Positions 32,628 through 44,468 of a stretch of 64,000 bases of DNA are shown in pieces. This DNA is from Ciborinia camelliae. Its lineage: Eukaryota > Ascomycota > Leotiomycetes > Helotiales > Sclerotiniaceae. The notes below the pieces were generated by a model. That model made no database searches, was not told the origin of the DNA, and saw nothing but the letters and a program-made list of their open reading frames with translations. The stretch spans positions 3,364,391 to 3,428,390 of the forward strand of contig JANPYM010000002.1 in assembly GCA_025890175.1 (NCBI GenBank), given 5' to 3'. Numbering within the stretch: position 1 is the stretch's first letter; each line of letters opens with the position of its first letter. The translations under genes and the position numbers were made by a program.

Positions 32628-34535
32628 AATGATCAGTTAGGAGTAAAGTATTGGTAAGAATCTATATTGCTGTTGATGATTGTTCTGCTGATATATCAAT
32701 ATATCATTTGTATGCTTCTTGTCAAGGTGACTCCAAGCGGGAAAGGAAGGGGATTTTATAGACTTCCCCAGCATCATTCTCCTGTGCCCATCTTCCTTGT
32801 CTCTTCATGTCTACCTGCACATTTCATTTTTCCGTCCATTCAACATCACCGAAGACGAGATGCATCCAAAAGATGGATCTCGACCTCACTGATCGATGCC
32901 TAATGTATCATCTCGCCGAATTGAGCTGAGAATGCTACGTCTTGGTACTGTACTTCGAGTCGTATTCCACACCCTCGTGGATGTAGAAGCAAAAAATCCC
33001 GCAATGTCACGTCCTTATCAAGATTGGCTATTATATCTTAATGCAAGTGCCGACGGGCAATATCACTGAAGCAATACCAAGAGAAGCATGAAGAGTCAGC
33101 ATCGGATTGTGATTATCTCATAAGATGATACCAAGAGATGCAGGAAGAACATGCAAGGAGGACATGATTAACTGTCACTACCCTACAAATTCATACCAAG
33201 GAATATTCAAGAATCAAACTCTAGAGTCATTATCTTGTAAAGCAATACCAAGAGATGCAGTAATTATTAAGTGTGAATCTCATTACCCTACGAAGTAATA
33301 TCGAGGGCTACATGAAAAGATAAAAAGCCGAATAATTCCTTAGTACCCAGCCCTTGGCGATAATCTCTTCAAGCTTGTTTTCATGGTTTGATAGTCATTC
33401 AGTATCCACTCTTCTTCTATTTCATGGAGTTCAAGAGTGGTTTACAAGATCAACTCCACATATAATAAACTATTTCCATACTAAAAATTAGGATATCCGT
33501 AAAGTAATCCTATTAAATGCCCCGCTTGAGTTACAAGAATTATGATAGGCTGGCTTAATGTCACAATTGTCTTTTAGTATCATATTTCAGCTGCGTTCTC
33601 TTCTTATATGGTTACAGCACTAAAAGCGCTTTTTAATTTTGTTGAAGAATCCCCCAGAAGCCAAGCTGGCCAAGATAATACTGACCTATCCACAACATTT
33701 ATCTTACCCAGTTGTACGAAATAAACATCACCTCACCAGCCTGTGATGTTGTTAGAAACATATATCATTATTGATAAAAAGTGATTTGTTGAATTTGACT
33801 AAAGCGGTGTGTTAAAGCTGTTACACCATAGTCCAGCAGATGAAAAAGGAGGCTATGCTATAATTTTTTGAATATGTTTACGAAGGTACGTACCAAGAGC
33901 TGAAAGGGGTTCGCATAGTTCTCCACTACATCTCAATCGTTGTTAGCGACAATGGAGCACGCAAGAGGGCAAGAAAATGTCAAGATAACGGGCTGAACCG
34001 AGTAGTTTCATGGGCTGGCCCGAGTCTCATGCACGAGACAGATTGGGGAGATAAGGTTTTGGTGTTATGCTAAACCTCGTCTTCTTCAAGACACGCATAA
34101 TTCGCTCAGTCTTGGAAATAATTGGCGAGTGGCGAAGCTTTTGCGGCCCCGCTATCTACGATATGTAGACATAATTCCCACCCCCTTCTTCACTCACGGA
34201 TATGGTAGGCTGCCACACCCGGGGTAGCGGAAAAAAATCCAGGAAACTCCGGCTTGGCGGGGAACGATGTCACCTTGATAATTTAAATCTCTTTGGATTG
34301 GGCAGCGTGGGGGTCATTCTTCTTGGCCTTGCTCTTGGTCTCTCGTCAGTTGAAACCCCGCTGCTGCGCATTTCATAAAGGAGGGGGTTTGGCGCTTATC
34401 ACCATGAATCCATGAATCCATGAATCCAAGAATCTCATGTTCTTGTCCGCGTTCTTAACCTATTTCCTCCCTGCTCTCCATTTCAAATATTTCGAATTCC
34501 AAATAGGTCTCGGAACTCTCCCCACCGAGTCTCAC
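32628..34535. other. Long intergenic region with degenerate repeats
   Basis: About 1.9 kb between the divergent lyase and DUF1275 genes, so both promoters lie here. No coding region is recognised. A degenerate repeat array fills 33060-33320. A triple ATGAATCC run sits at about 34403-34430 just upstream of the DUF1275 gene. Confidence 0.55.
33060..33320. repeat. Degenerate interspersed repeats with ATACCAAGAGATGCA core
   Basis: The core occurs near 33074 (ATACCAAGAGAAGCATGAAG), 33127 (ATACCAAGAGATGCAGG), 33197 (ATACCAAGGAATATTC), 33245 (ATACCAAGAGATGCAG) and 33297 (ATATCGAGGGCTACATGAA). Spacing is about 45-72 bp. Flanking blocks such as CATTATCT, CTACCCTACAAA/CATTACCCTACGAAG also recur, so these are old, drifting tandem units of roughly 55 bp. 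Confidence 0.7.
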
Positions 34536-35631
34536 ATGAAGCAACTTCAAGAAACACTACCACATAATAACAGCATGGACATCACTAGAGCTGGCAATCG
34601 CACCGAAAAGTCCTTCTCTGCCAAAATGAAGAAGCATTTCGCACAAGAAGTAAGCACAGATCATGCGGACATTCTCATGTTAATCTGCTGCCTCATCACT
34701 GGGTTCTTGGATAGCACACTGTATAATGGTATAGTAGATACACAAAGAGTGCAAGAAACAGATACAGGAGCTGACGATCAATCACAGCCTTCAAGACTTT
34801 CGTGTCTATGCAAACTGGTATGTATCAACGGTTAAATTTCATGGAATTATCTCATATGTGTCCCCGTTCCCTTCGACCGACAGTTAGTCTGATAATCTTG
34901 TATAGGCAACACAATCTTCGTAGCTCTGGGTGCGTCAGGACAAAACAATCGACCTTTTGGCTGGGCACGATCGCTCGTCTCCATCGGCTTCTTTTGCATT
35001 GGCTCCTTTACTTTTTCCCGATGTCATCGATTTTTTGGTCCCCTTCAACGAAGTACTCTCATTGCGTCATTTTTACTCCAGAGTTGTTGCATATTGCTAG
35101 CAGCTAGTCTGGTTCAAAGTGGGGTTATTGAAGGAAGAGTACCGGCGGGGTTAGAGAATTATTGGAATCAGATTGCTCCGATTGCTTTATTGAGTTTTCG
35201 TACGTTGGTTCATATTTTTTGTCTGCTCTCTCGATTCATGACGATTGTTATGACTTCACAGCTAGTCCATCCAGATATTTTCCCCTCGAATTCCAATCTC
35301 AAGTTTCCAAACCATACCTCGACCCTAACATCTTATAGAATCAGCCGGTCAAATCGTCTCCTCTCGTGTTTTAGGTGTAGGAGAAGTCCCTACTATTGTC
35401 ATCACCTCACTCCTCTGCGATCTCCTATCAGATCCGCTTCTCTTCAGTCCGGTGACACAAAACTCGAAGAGGAACCGGAGGGCAATAGCTTTTGTATTAA
35501 CACTTGTAGGTGCGATTGTTGGGGGCTGGGTTAGTAAGGTTACGAAGAGTGTGAGTCCTATGCTTTGGGTGGCTGGTGGTTGCAAGATCATATTAACGTT
35601 GGGCTGGGGATTTTGGAAGGGGAAGGTATAG
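34536..35631 (+). CDS. DUF1275 (YoaK-type) membrane protein
   Basis: Integral membrane protein of unknown function, 269 aa. Four exons: 34536-34728, 34788-34817 (30 nt), 34906-35199, 35339-35631. Chosen start MKQLQETLPHNNSMDITRAG; an upstream in-frame ATG at 34437 would add 33 residues and is less likely. Family features: ADILMLICCLITGFLDSTLY, then the conserved AFKTFVSMQTGNTIFVALGASG assembled across two introns, including the 30-nt exon, and GWARSLVSIGFFCIGSF. Further hydrophobic segments are ASFLLQSCCILLAASLV, APIALLSFQSAGQ, VPTIVITSLLCDLL and AIAFVLTLVGAIVGGW, giving six or so membrane passes. A single-gene unit; bacterial YoaK relatives give no firm function. Confidence 0.88.
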
Positions 35632-36117
35632 AGCAGGGAAAACGTTGAGAATTGAGGGTAGAAGGAAACTAGAGGGCCGGACAAGATAGATGAGAAAAAT
35701 AGACATGTATGACAATATAAATTGTAAATTATAAATTCCGATATGACAAGCGCAAGTAGTCGTCTCCTCAATTGCAAGTAGTCTTCTCCTCAATTGCAAG
35801 TATTCTTCTCCTCAATTGCAAGTTTCATTACAACCGAATCTTTCCGTATGGCTACATAGGCTAGCAGTAGCTACTACATCTACCGAGGAAGTAGTCCAAT
35901 AAATCAATGGAGACCTCGGTATTCAAGCATCATCCCTGAAGTTTGATAAGGGATAAGGATGGGCTTTCCAGAAGAGGACTAACCACAACTAGCTTAGTTT
36001 ATATGATCGGCGTTGACTTTTCCGATGGGGTAAAAAAAATATTTCGAACCTGGAGAAGAATTTCAATGTTGTCGGCGCATTAAGAAGTAGCTTTTCAACT
36101 ACTTCATCCAATTAATA
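35632..36117. other. Intergenic with 22-bp tandem repeat
   Basis: Between the DUF1275 gene and BMS1, both on the plus strand. No gene is seen. It contains the 22-bp repeat at 35752-35824. Confidence 0.6.
35752..35824. repeat. 22-bp tandem repeat, three copies plus a partial
   Basis: Units begin GCAAGTAGTC/GCAAGTATTC at 35752, 35774 and 35796, with a partial fourth at 35818. Each contains CTCCTCAATT. Copies differ by one or two bases. The array lies between the DUF1275 stop and the BMS1 start. Confidence 0.92.
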
Positions 36118-39100
36118 ATGGAGGAACAAAAGAATAGGCCTCATCGGGCCCCCAAAGAGAAGAAGAAGCAGACTGGAGGTTAGTAATTGCTCTCTCAATT
36201 ATTCTTCCCTTGCTAATTTCTATCGATAGAACGTAATCCAAAAGCATTCAGTTTCGCAAACCCAGGAAGATTAGCAAAAAGTGCTGCACGATCGCATGAT
36301 GTATGTTCATTCGTTTCAAACTCGATGCGCCAGCTTATTAACTTTCACAGATCAAAGAAAGACGTCTTCATGTTCCTCAAATCGATCGATTGCCAGAAGA
36401 ACCACCTCCACGCCTCGTTACAATTGTTGGACCCCCAGGTGTTGGAAAGACGACTCTACTTAAATCTTTAGTCAAACGATATGCGAAAGAGACACTATCA
36501 GACCCTCAAGGACCAATTACGGTTGTCACTTCGAAGCGCCAAAGACTTACATTTGTAGAATGTCCGAACGAACTCGAAGCTATGGTGGATATGTCAAAGG
36601 TGGCAGATATTGTTTTATTAATGATTGATGGAAATTTCGGGTTTGAGATGGAGACCATGGAGTTTTTGAACATTCTATCTTCGAGTGGTATGCCCGGTAA
36701 TGTTTTTGGAATTCTTACACATTTAGATCTCTTCAAGAAACCACAAACTCTGAAGGATGCAAAAAAACGACTTAAGAATCGATTCTGGAGCGAATTATAT
36801 CAGGGTGCGCATCTGTTCTACCTCTCTGGAGTTATCAATGGACGATATCCCGATCGAGAAATCCACAATTTATCGAGATTTATATCTGTCATGAAGAATC
36901 CTCGACCTTTGATCTGGCGCAATACGCATCCTTATACCATTATCGACAGTTTTAGGGATATCACCCACCCTACCAAGATTGAGGAAGATGAGAAGTGCGA
37001 TCGAACGGTTGTGTTATCTGGATACTTGCGAGGAACGAATTTCGCCGCGCAAGGCCAAAGAGTTCATATTCCAGGGCTAGGAGATTTTTCAGTGTCTGCT
37101 ATGGAAGCGTTACCTGATCCTTGCCCTACACCATTTATGGATCAAGCAATCGCCAAAGCATCTGGAAAAACTGGCAGGAGACGTTTAGACGAGAAGGAAA
37201 AGAAACTTCATGCACCAATGTCTGATAAAAGTGGTCTAAAAATCGACGGAGACACTATCTGGATTACTCGTGATAAAGGATTTAATTTTGACGCGGATGC
37301 AGAGGATGATGAACGTGGGGAGGGAGAAGGGATGATTGTTGGTTTGCAAGGAGAGAGAAAACTTTTGGGTGAAACGGAAGAGGGTGTGAGGTTATTCAGT
37401 AATGGTGATAGTATCAAGTCACTTCCACAGGAAGAAGATTCTGGACGGAAACACCAAAGATCCGCAAGATTCGTCGACAGAGATCAAGGTTCGGATAATG
37501 AGGATTTCGAAGATGATGGACTCGCTACTGACGAAGAATTCGATTCTGGAGATGAAGCAGAGATTACCGAAGACAAGTTAGGAAAAGCATTCAAGAAAGA
37601 CAAAGATGAGGCTGGCGGCGAAATGGAATTCGCTGACAGTGATTCGGATCTTGGTTCCATATCTGGCGATGATTTCGATGATGACGAAGACGATTCAGAT
37701 GATGAGGATGGAGCAGCTCGCTGGAAAAAGAATATGTTGGAGACTGCGCGAAAGCTTCATGGACAGACTAAATCTTACCGAACTGCAGATCTGGCGAAAC
37801 TTATGTACGATGAATCGCTTACACCTACAGAAGTACTTCAGAGATGGCGTGGGGAGATTGAAGAGGAAGAAGAGGATATCGAGGCATCTGACGATGAAGG
37901 TGAATTCTTCAAGAAGACAGGTAGAGAGGATGAAGATGCAATCATGGACGATCGAGCAATTCCATTTCTTGATTATGAAAAATTGGAGTCAAAATGGTCT
38001 GTGGAGGATAATATCGAAGAACTTCGACAACGTTTTGCGACGGCTGATTTATTGAAGGGTAAGGGTAATGGCAGTGGTAGTGATGACGATGAAGATGAGG
38101 AAGATGAAGATGATGAGGGAGATGGAGAGTTTCAAGATTTGGAAACCGGGGAGGAACACAAAGCAGATGAGCCTGAAGACATTGACGCCGAACGAGAAAA
38201 GAATGCCAGAAGGAAAGAGGAACTCAAATTGCGATTTGAGGAAGAAGACCGAGATGGATTCAATAACGACAAAGCAAATGCAAGGCGAGAAGCTGGTGGA
38301 GATGACGAATTTGGTGAAGACGAATGGTACGATGCACAGAAAGCACAAATCCAGAAACAACTCGATATCAACAAATCTGAATTCGAAAATCTCGATGAAA
38401 GTCAAAGGATTAATGTTGAGGGTTATCGCGCCGGAATGTATGCCAAAATCGTTCTTGAGGGAGTGGCATCTGAATTTGTTACTCGATTTGATCCCCGAAT
38501 GCCAATCATCGTTGGAGGCTTGACACCAACAGAGGATCGATTTGGATTTGTACAGGTCAAGATCAAGAGACACAGATGGCATAAGAAGATTCTTAAAACC
38601 AATGATCCTCTCATCATATCTTTAGGATGGAGAAGATTCCAAACTCTCCCAATCTACAGTACTTCGGACAATCGAACACGAAATCGTATGCTCAAGTACA
38701 CTCCAGAGCATATGCATTGTTTCGGTACATTTTATGGCCCGTTCATTGCACCCAATACTGGATTCTCATGTTACCAAACATTTTCCAGCAAGAATCCTGG
38801 TTTCCGAATTGCAGCTACTGGAACTGTGATGACAGTTGATGAATCTTCCGAGACCGTCAAGAAGCTCAAGCTTACTGGTACTCCATACAAAATCTATAAG
38901 AATACTGCTTTCATCAAAGACATGTTCAATACCTCGTTGGAAATCGCCAAGTTTGAAGGAGCTTCCATCAAGACTGTCTCAGGTATTAGAGGTCAGATCA
39001 AACGTGCTTTAGCCAAACCTGAAGGTTATTTCCGTGCTACTTTCGAAGATAAAATTCTGATGAGTGATATCGTCTTCTTACGAGCTTGGTATCCGATCAA

Positions 39101-39605
39101 ACCTCATAGGTTCTACAATCCTGTGACCAATCTTATTGGATGGGAAGGTATGCGATTGACAGGTGAGGTCCGTCGGGATCAAAACCTACCCACACCAGAC
39201 CAGAAAAATAGTCATTATAAACCTGTCGAAAGAGTTGCTCGTCACTTCAATCCATTACGAGTACCACGTGCTTTAGCAGCAGAACTCCCATATAAGAGTC
39301 AAATTGTTCAAATGAAAAAACAGGGCAAGCCAACATATATGCAGAAGAGAGCTGTAGTGGTTGGTGGAGAAGAAAAGAAGGCCAGAGATTTGATGCAGAA
39401 ATTAATGACACTCAGAAATGAGAAAGTGGCGAAGAGGAAAGTGGCAAACGAGAAGAGGAGAGAGGTATATAGGAAAAAGGTTGCGGAGAATGAGGAGAAG
39501 AGGGGCGAGAGGGAGAAGAAGGAAAAGCAGGAGTATTGGAGAAAGGAGGGAAAGAAGAGGAGGGCTGATACGGATGGTGGTGGGGGTGGAAAGAGAAGAA
39601 GATAA
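36118..39605 (+). CDS. BMS1: Ribosome biogenesis GTPase Bms1
   Basis: Essential nucleolar GTPase for 18S rRNA processing and 40S assembly, partner of Rcl1 and U3 snoRNP. Three exons: 36118-36178, 36230-36300, 36351-39605; 1128 aa, the usual size. The start gives MEEQKNRPHRAPKEKKKQ, then NPKAFSFANPGRLAKSAARS, a Bms1 hallmark. P-loop GPPGVGKTTLLKS is near residue 71; GTPase-associated FVECPNE and LTHLDLF follow. The AARP2CN-type region includes VVLSGYLRGTNFAAQGQRVH. The middle is strongly acidic (about 350-620). The C-terminal RIBIOP_C/DUF663 domain has GLTPTEDRFGFVQVKIKRHR, PLIISLGWRRFQTLPIYS and FYNPVTNLIGWEGMR, and the protein ends in a basic KRRR tail. Identification is secure. Confidence 0.97.
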
Positions 39606-40227
39606 TGGCGAGGTGAGGGTCTGGATGGCATTTCTTGGAGTTTATGGGCATGGAAGGCTTGTAGCCATGGATATTAAAATGTAGAATATAGAAATGTTAC
39701 AAGAAAAGTCGAACCGACACGGTTTGTGGTCATTAAATGTTCAATCAACAATCATGCATCGAAAAGATATATTGTAAGGGTATCAGATAATAGTATATCA
39801 CTGTTCAAGCTGGAATCTGAATATTCGGTTTAGACAACTGGAAACTGGAAAAATAATACGTGGACGGGTTTTGAGATGAATCACCATGATTGAAGCACTC
39901 CAGATGAGATATGAAAACGAAAGTCAAATGAAACAGTGGCCGCATCTCTCATCCGATTTCAACGGGTACGGGAGGGACATGGAAAGGATTTCTTACCGAA
40001 TGTCATATCCCTGTCTCCGATTTGCGCGGGCCGGGACGATCTTGCCGAGGCTTAAAGTTAAAGTTAATGCGGGGAGATAAGCCAGCTTTATGGAGCTATG
40101 GCTTTATTTGAAATCAATATCCATGACATTGTACTATATTTCAATCGTTGAATTGATCATTATACTTATTCAATTCAGTATATAAATTGCCATTCAATAA
40201 TTGAGTTCCAAGAGAATTATCGCCATC
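39606..40227. other. Intergenic, no gene seen
   Basis: 3' flank of BMS1 and promoter of the MDR oxidoreductase gene. The ORF at 39886-40080 has no family features and is not called. Confidence 0.55.
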
Positions 40228-41531
40228 ATGCCAAAAGCAATAACAATGCAGAAGATTGAGGGTGGTATACCGGGTAAAGTTTACTATCCGTTTGTGCGCC
40301 CTTTCCTTGAACCTTTCCCATCTCCCCAATAATTCATAAAGTCTATTTTTCTAACAATTAACCTCAGACTTGAGATCACCGAACATATCACTCCACCTCT
40401 ATCCCCCACTTCCCTCCTCATCCAAATCCATAGCACAGCTCTCAATCACCGCGACTTTTTCCTACGCCAACATCTCTACCCCGCCCCTTCATTTACCACC
40501 CCCATGCTAGGCGATGCCTGCGGAGTTGTATCAAAAGTAGGCTCGGAAGCAGACCAGAAATGGTTGGGTAAACGCGTGATCCTGACCCCAGGACGCGGCT
40601 GGAAAGATGATCCCTTTGGACCCGAAGACGAAGGCGGGGTTAAAATTCTAGGTGGCACGAGCTCCATTCCCATCGGGACATTGATCGAGGAAGTGGTCAT
40701 TGAACAAGATGAGGTCGAGGAAGCTCCGGGTCATCTGTCGGATGCGGAAGCGGCGGCTCTGCCGATAACGGGGCTGACGGGTTGGAGAGCGCTGATTACG
40801 AAAGGGGGGAGGGCAATTATGGGGCGGGCAGGAATATTTTGTTGACGGGGATTGGAGGGGGGGTCGCGTTGAATGTTTTGCAGTTTGCGGTGGCGTTGGG
40901 GACTAATGTTTTTTGTCACGAGTGGGGATGGGGGGAAGATTGAGCGGGCGAAGAGTCTGGGGGGCGAAGGGGGAGTTAGTTATAAGAGTGAGGGGTGGGA
41001 AAAAGAGTTGAAGGGTTTGTTGAAGGGATATGGAAAAGGAAAGTTAGATTTAATTATTGACGGGGCGGGGGGCGATATTGTTAGGAAGGCGACGAAATTG
41101 TTAAAGGTAGGTCCTCTTTTTTCACCTCTGCTTAATCATCTCCCTAGTTCAATCCATCTTTACTACAACTTCACCCCCACACCAATACTAACCTCCACCA
41201 CCCCCCAAAATAGCTAGGCGGAACCATAGTCCAATACGGCATGACGGTTTCCCCAAAGATGGACTGGACCATGCCAGCGGTCCTCATGAACCTCGAACTC
41301 AAAGGTTCAACCATGGGTTCCCGAAAAGAATTCAAAGATATGATATCCTTCGTGGGAGAACATAAGATCAAACCCGTCGTCTCGAGGGTGGTGAAGGGAA
41401 TGGATAATTTAAAGGAGATTGATGAGTTGTTTGATGAGATTAAACATGGAAGCCAGTTTGGAAAATTGGTTATTGAGGTTAAGACTGGGAGTGGGAGTGG
41501 GAGTGCGGGGAAAGGTGAGAGTAAGTTGTGA
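40228..41531 (+). CDS. MDR-family oxidoreductase, two compensating frameshifts in the sequence
   Basis: Zinc-type alcohol dehydrogenase/quinone oxidoreductase-like protein (MDR superfamily), NAD(P)-dependent, about 372 aa. Exons 40228-40289, 40368-41106, 41214-41531; the first junction gives GKVYYPLEITEH and the last LLKLGGTIVQYGM. The GroES-like domain has ALNHRDFFLRQHLYP and MLGDACGVVSKVG; the Rossmann fold has NILLTGIGGGVALNVLQFAV and LDLIIDGAGG. As written, exon 2 does not read through. The frame loses one base in a G6 run near 40804-40809 (KGG then EGNYGAGRN is expected) and regains one in a T6 run near 40910-40915 (GTNVF then VTSGDGG is expected). Between them, the shifted frame encodes the conserved Rossmann segment. 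This is either base-calling error in homopolymers or a recently broken gene. The substrate is unknown; the catalytic-zinc cysteine is not evident. Confidence 0.75.
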
Positions 41532-42403
41532 CCCTACGGGGTGTCATAAGTGCATTATGGGTTAATTTTTGTTTGTAGGTCTGTAGATAGATGTATATAT
41601 AATATATGGGTGTGTTGGGGAAGAATAAATCATATGGAAGTGCTCCACCTTGATATTTGGAGCTTATATCGTCGAATTGCCGGTACAAGATACACGCGTG
41701 GGATTCAAAGAGCCATTTATTTGATATCGTTTCTTGTCTCTAATACTAGTCTAATCTAATCTTATATAATTATTAAAATTTGAAATATAAATCTGTTGGA
41801 TATTGAGTAAGACATCAAGGGACCTCGGGATGTAAATGATCTCATGACATGGCCTACCTACGCCATGTTTGACATCCATATCGACGATTTGGAGAATGAT
41901 GGGATGTCTTGGATAATACCAAAGTATCTCGTGAGTCGTTACCATCCTCAATAGGAGCAGAAAATACAAAAAATGAACTCATCCGGGTCTCGGGATAGAT
42001 TGTGAGGGGGATGGGCTCAACGGGAGCTGATTCTTTTATCCATGGGTCCTGACCTCATCTTGCTGAATCTTAATGGGTACGGAGGCTGGGATTTCATGTA
42101 TTTCACGGGTGCCCGACATTATTAGTCCAATGGTGGCTCTTAACGCTGGAGCGAGATGAGGGAACCTCAGAATAGGTGCCCGATACTGATTTACAAAATT
42201 TACAATACTGAGGGAGCCCGCAGACCGCTATTAGGAAACTGGCCGAATCCAATACTCATTTCTTTCATGCATCAGGAAATCTCCATATTCCGAACCTTCT
42301 TGCTTAAAATGCCGTTGGGTATTATTATCTCTATCATTATTCATATCTAAACGTCATGCACATATCTACCTATATTCACAGCTTTTCCTTCCCTCTCTTA
42401 TAT
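41532..42403. other. Intergenic between convergent genes
   Basis: 3' flanks of the MDR gene and the dioxygenase gene. It is AT-rich with no credible coding region. Confidence 0.55.
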
Positions 42404-43810
42404 CTAAGGACTCTCGACCACATCTACAACCATTTCTCTCGTCTCATCTCGACTCTGTTTCAAGAAAGGAATTAGTTGTGTACCCCCCGTTCCCCTAACA
42501 TCCTTTCCACCCTTCTTCGTCGTTGCAACTGCTAAATTCAACCCGGCGTTCTCTTTTTCTGTGCCCTGAGCCATGGCTTTTTTCGATGGATTGATTATGT
42601 ATCTAGTGACGATTTGAATATGGATGTCTCTAAATCCTGCTAGTGTCTTGACGGCATGGTTATAAGCTTTGCTGACATCGGATGAACAGACTGAGTCATC
42701 GACGTAGGTGTGGATGGGGGAGACGTCGGATATATAGTTTAAGAAGGCCCGATGGGGGCCAGGCATGTAATTGCGCATTTCCTGCATTAGATGTTAGTAC
42801 AAAAACTCATCATATGAAGATGCATGGAACATACATCCAAGAAACCATGTCCACCTTCTTTCTTGGGCGGTACAACTTCAGTCTGTGGTTTCCCCATAGG
42901 TCTCGTAGGTACATGCTTAACCCCCAACACCGCATCCCAGAACTGTATCAAACTACTCTGAGCATTGCTTCCTCCACTATATTGTCTCCATTCACCTTTT
43001 CCCTCTCCCTCATCATAAAACACACCCCTCGGCAGACCAGCTGCAGACATATTTTTGCTCCCGGCCAAAAACGGACGGATGATATGATAGAAAACTTCTG
43101 GGTCGCATCGCTCGTACATGCGTTGTAAGAGCGCACCACAATCTTTGATACAGGCTGAGAATTTTTCTAAACAGGATATTAAGATGGATGGTTCATCGGC
43201 ACGGATGGCATTCATGGCATCGATCATGAGTGGGATGACTTCTGCACCGCGGGCTTCGATCGCAACGGAGATTAGATAAAACCAGGATTCATCGGGGGTA
43301 TTGGTGAATGTGTGTTGACAGGAAAGATGATCTAGATCGGTGAGATCAAGTATTGGAGAAGTGCTGGTGAAATTCCATAGGTTGAGAGCAGCATATGTGG
43401 CGGTTGGAGGAAGCCCGAGATGAGATGCTACGACTAGAAAGGGTTTTGAGATTTGAGGGGGTAATATCTGTTGTAGTTTAGTAAATGGAAGTCAATTTGT
43501 CAATTTGAGGTTTTAGTCTTACCTCTGATGGACGTTTCCCTCCCCAGATATATGAATGTGTCATGAAAGACAATAAATGGTAGGCTCTTCGCCATTCATC
43601 TTCCACTTGTAGATTCGAAGTATCTAGTATGGGTAAAGCATCGGCATGTTGTCTGAATGATCCTCCCTTTAATAAATTCGGCATCTCATCAACTAAATCT
43701 TCCCATTCCGAATATGAATCTAGTCGTGGAAGAGGATTAAAATCTGGAAGGAAGCCATTGTTTGTCGAAATCCCAAATTCGGAGAGGTTGATATTTAATG
43801 GACCAAGCAT
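42404..43810 (-). CDS. BNA2: Indoleamine 2,3-dioxygenase
   Basis: Heme enzyme opening the indole ring of L-tryptophan to N-formylkynurenine, first step of the kynurenine route to NAD. Three exons: 43523-43810, 42835-43467, 42404-42781; 432 aa, normal for fungal IDO. Start MLGPLNINLSEFGISTNNGF. Typical segments are WRRAYHLLSFMTHSYIWGG, PPQISKPFLVVASHLGLPPT, RPFLAGSKNMSAAGLPRGVF and GGSNAQSSLIQFWDAVLGVK, followed by the MRNYMPGPHRAFL block and SDVSKAYNHAV. The proximal heme His lies in the MRNYMPGPHRAFL region, as in other IDOs. It is transcribed away from the kynureninase gene, with which it shares a 658-bp promoter region. Confidence 0.95.
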
Positions 43811-44468
43811 TATGGCGAGGAAGGGTAGGTAAGAAAAAATCGAAGAATGGTATTTCAACAATAACTTTGTTATGCTGTTCCTCTCGCTATTACTCTTACT
43901 TTTGCTTTGGCGCGAAACTCGGGATAAAGATGGAAAGAACTGGTAAGAAACTCTATAGACTCTTCAGGAAGATACGGAATCGAAGACTACAGTGGCATTA
44001 CTTTTCTACTTCCAATAACTCTCCAAAAGCAATACAGTCACCTTATAATATCGACGATAAGGAAGAAAGTACCGCTTCGGCCATTTTCCCAAACCCGGGC
44101 TGGATCCATTCACCCAGCTATTATGATACCATGCGCGTGATAGTTATCGCGTAAGAATAGGAGGAGAAAAATCAAATAGGTGGGGACGGAACGGAACACG
44201 GATACGGAAGCGGATGAAGGGAAAAATTTCCTTGTCCCGACGGAACGCGAGATAAAGACATCATTACTATGTGAATATCTGAATATCTGAAGCGTGGGAG
44301 CGGCTACAAAGTGATCAGAGATGACCTCGAATTAAAATCAATTTTCATCCATCCATCTCATTATTCTCTGAATGACTATCGCAGAAAACTAATCATCATA
44401 AATTTGTTGTTGCTTCATCCATCCATCCATCTCATCTCCACCAAATTTCGCCAGCTATCCTTATCAAA
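43811..44468. promoter_or_regulatory. Bidirectional promoter of the dioxygenase/kynureninase pair
   Basis: The two start codons face away from each other over 658 bp, with no other gene between. A CATCCATCCATC run lies at about 44348-44360 and again at 44417-44431, close to the kynureninase start. Shared control of consecutive-pathway enzymes is inferred from the arrangement; no factor site is recognised. Confidence 0.6.

Noticed and set aside
35043..35534. Separate gene in the middle of the DUF1275 locus
   Set aside because: The frame crosses an intron of the DUF1275 gene; the spliced model accounts for the coding signal.
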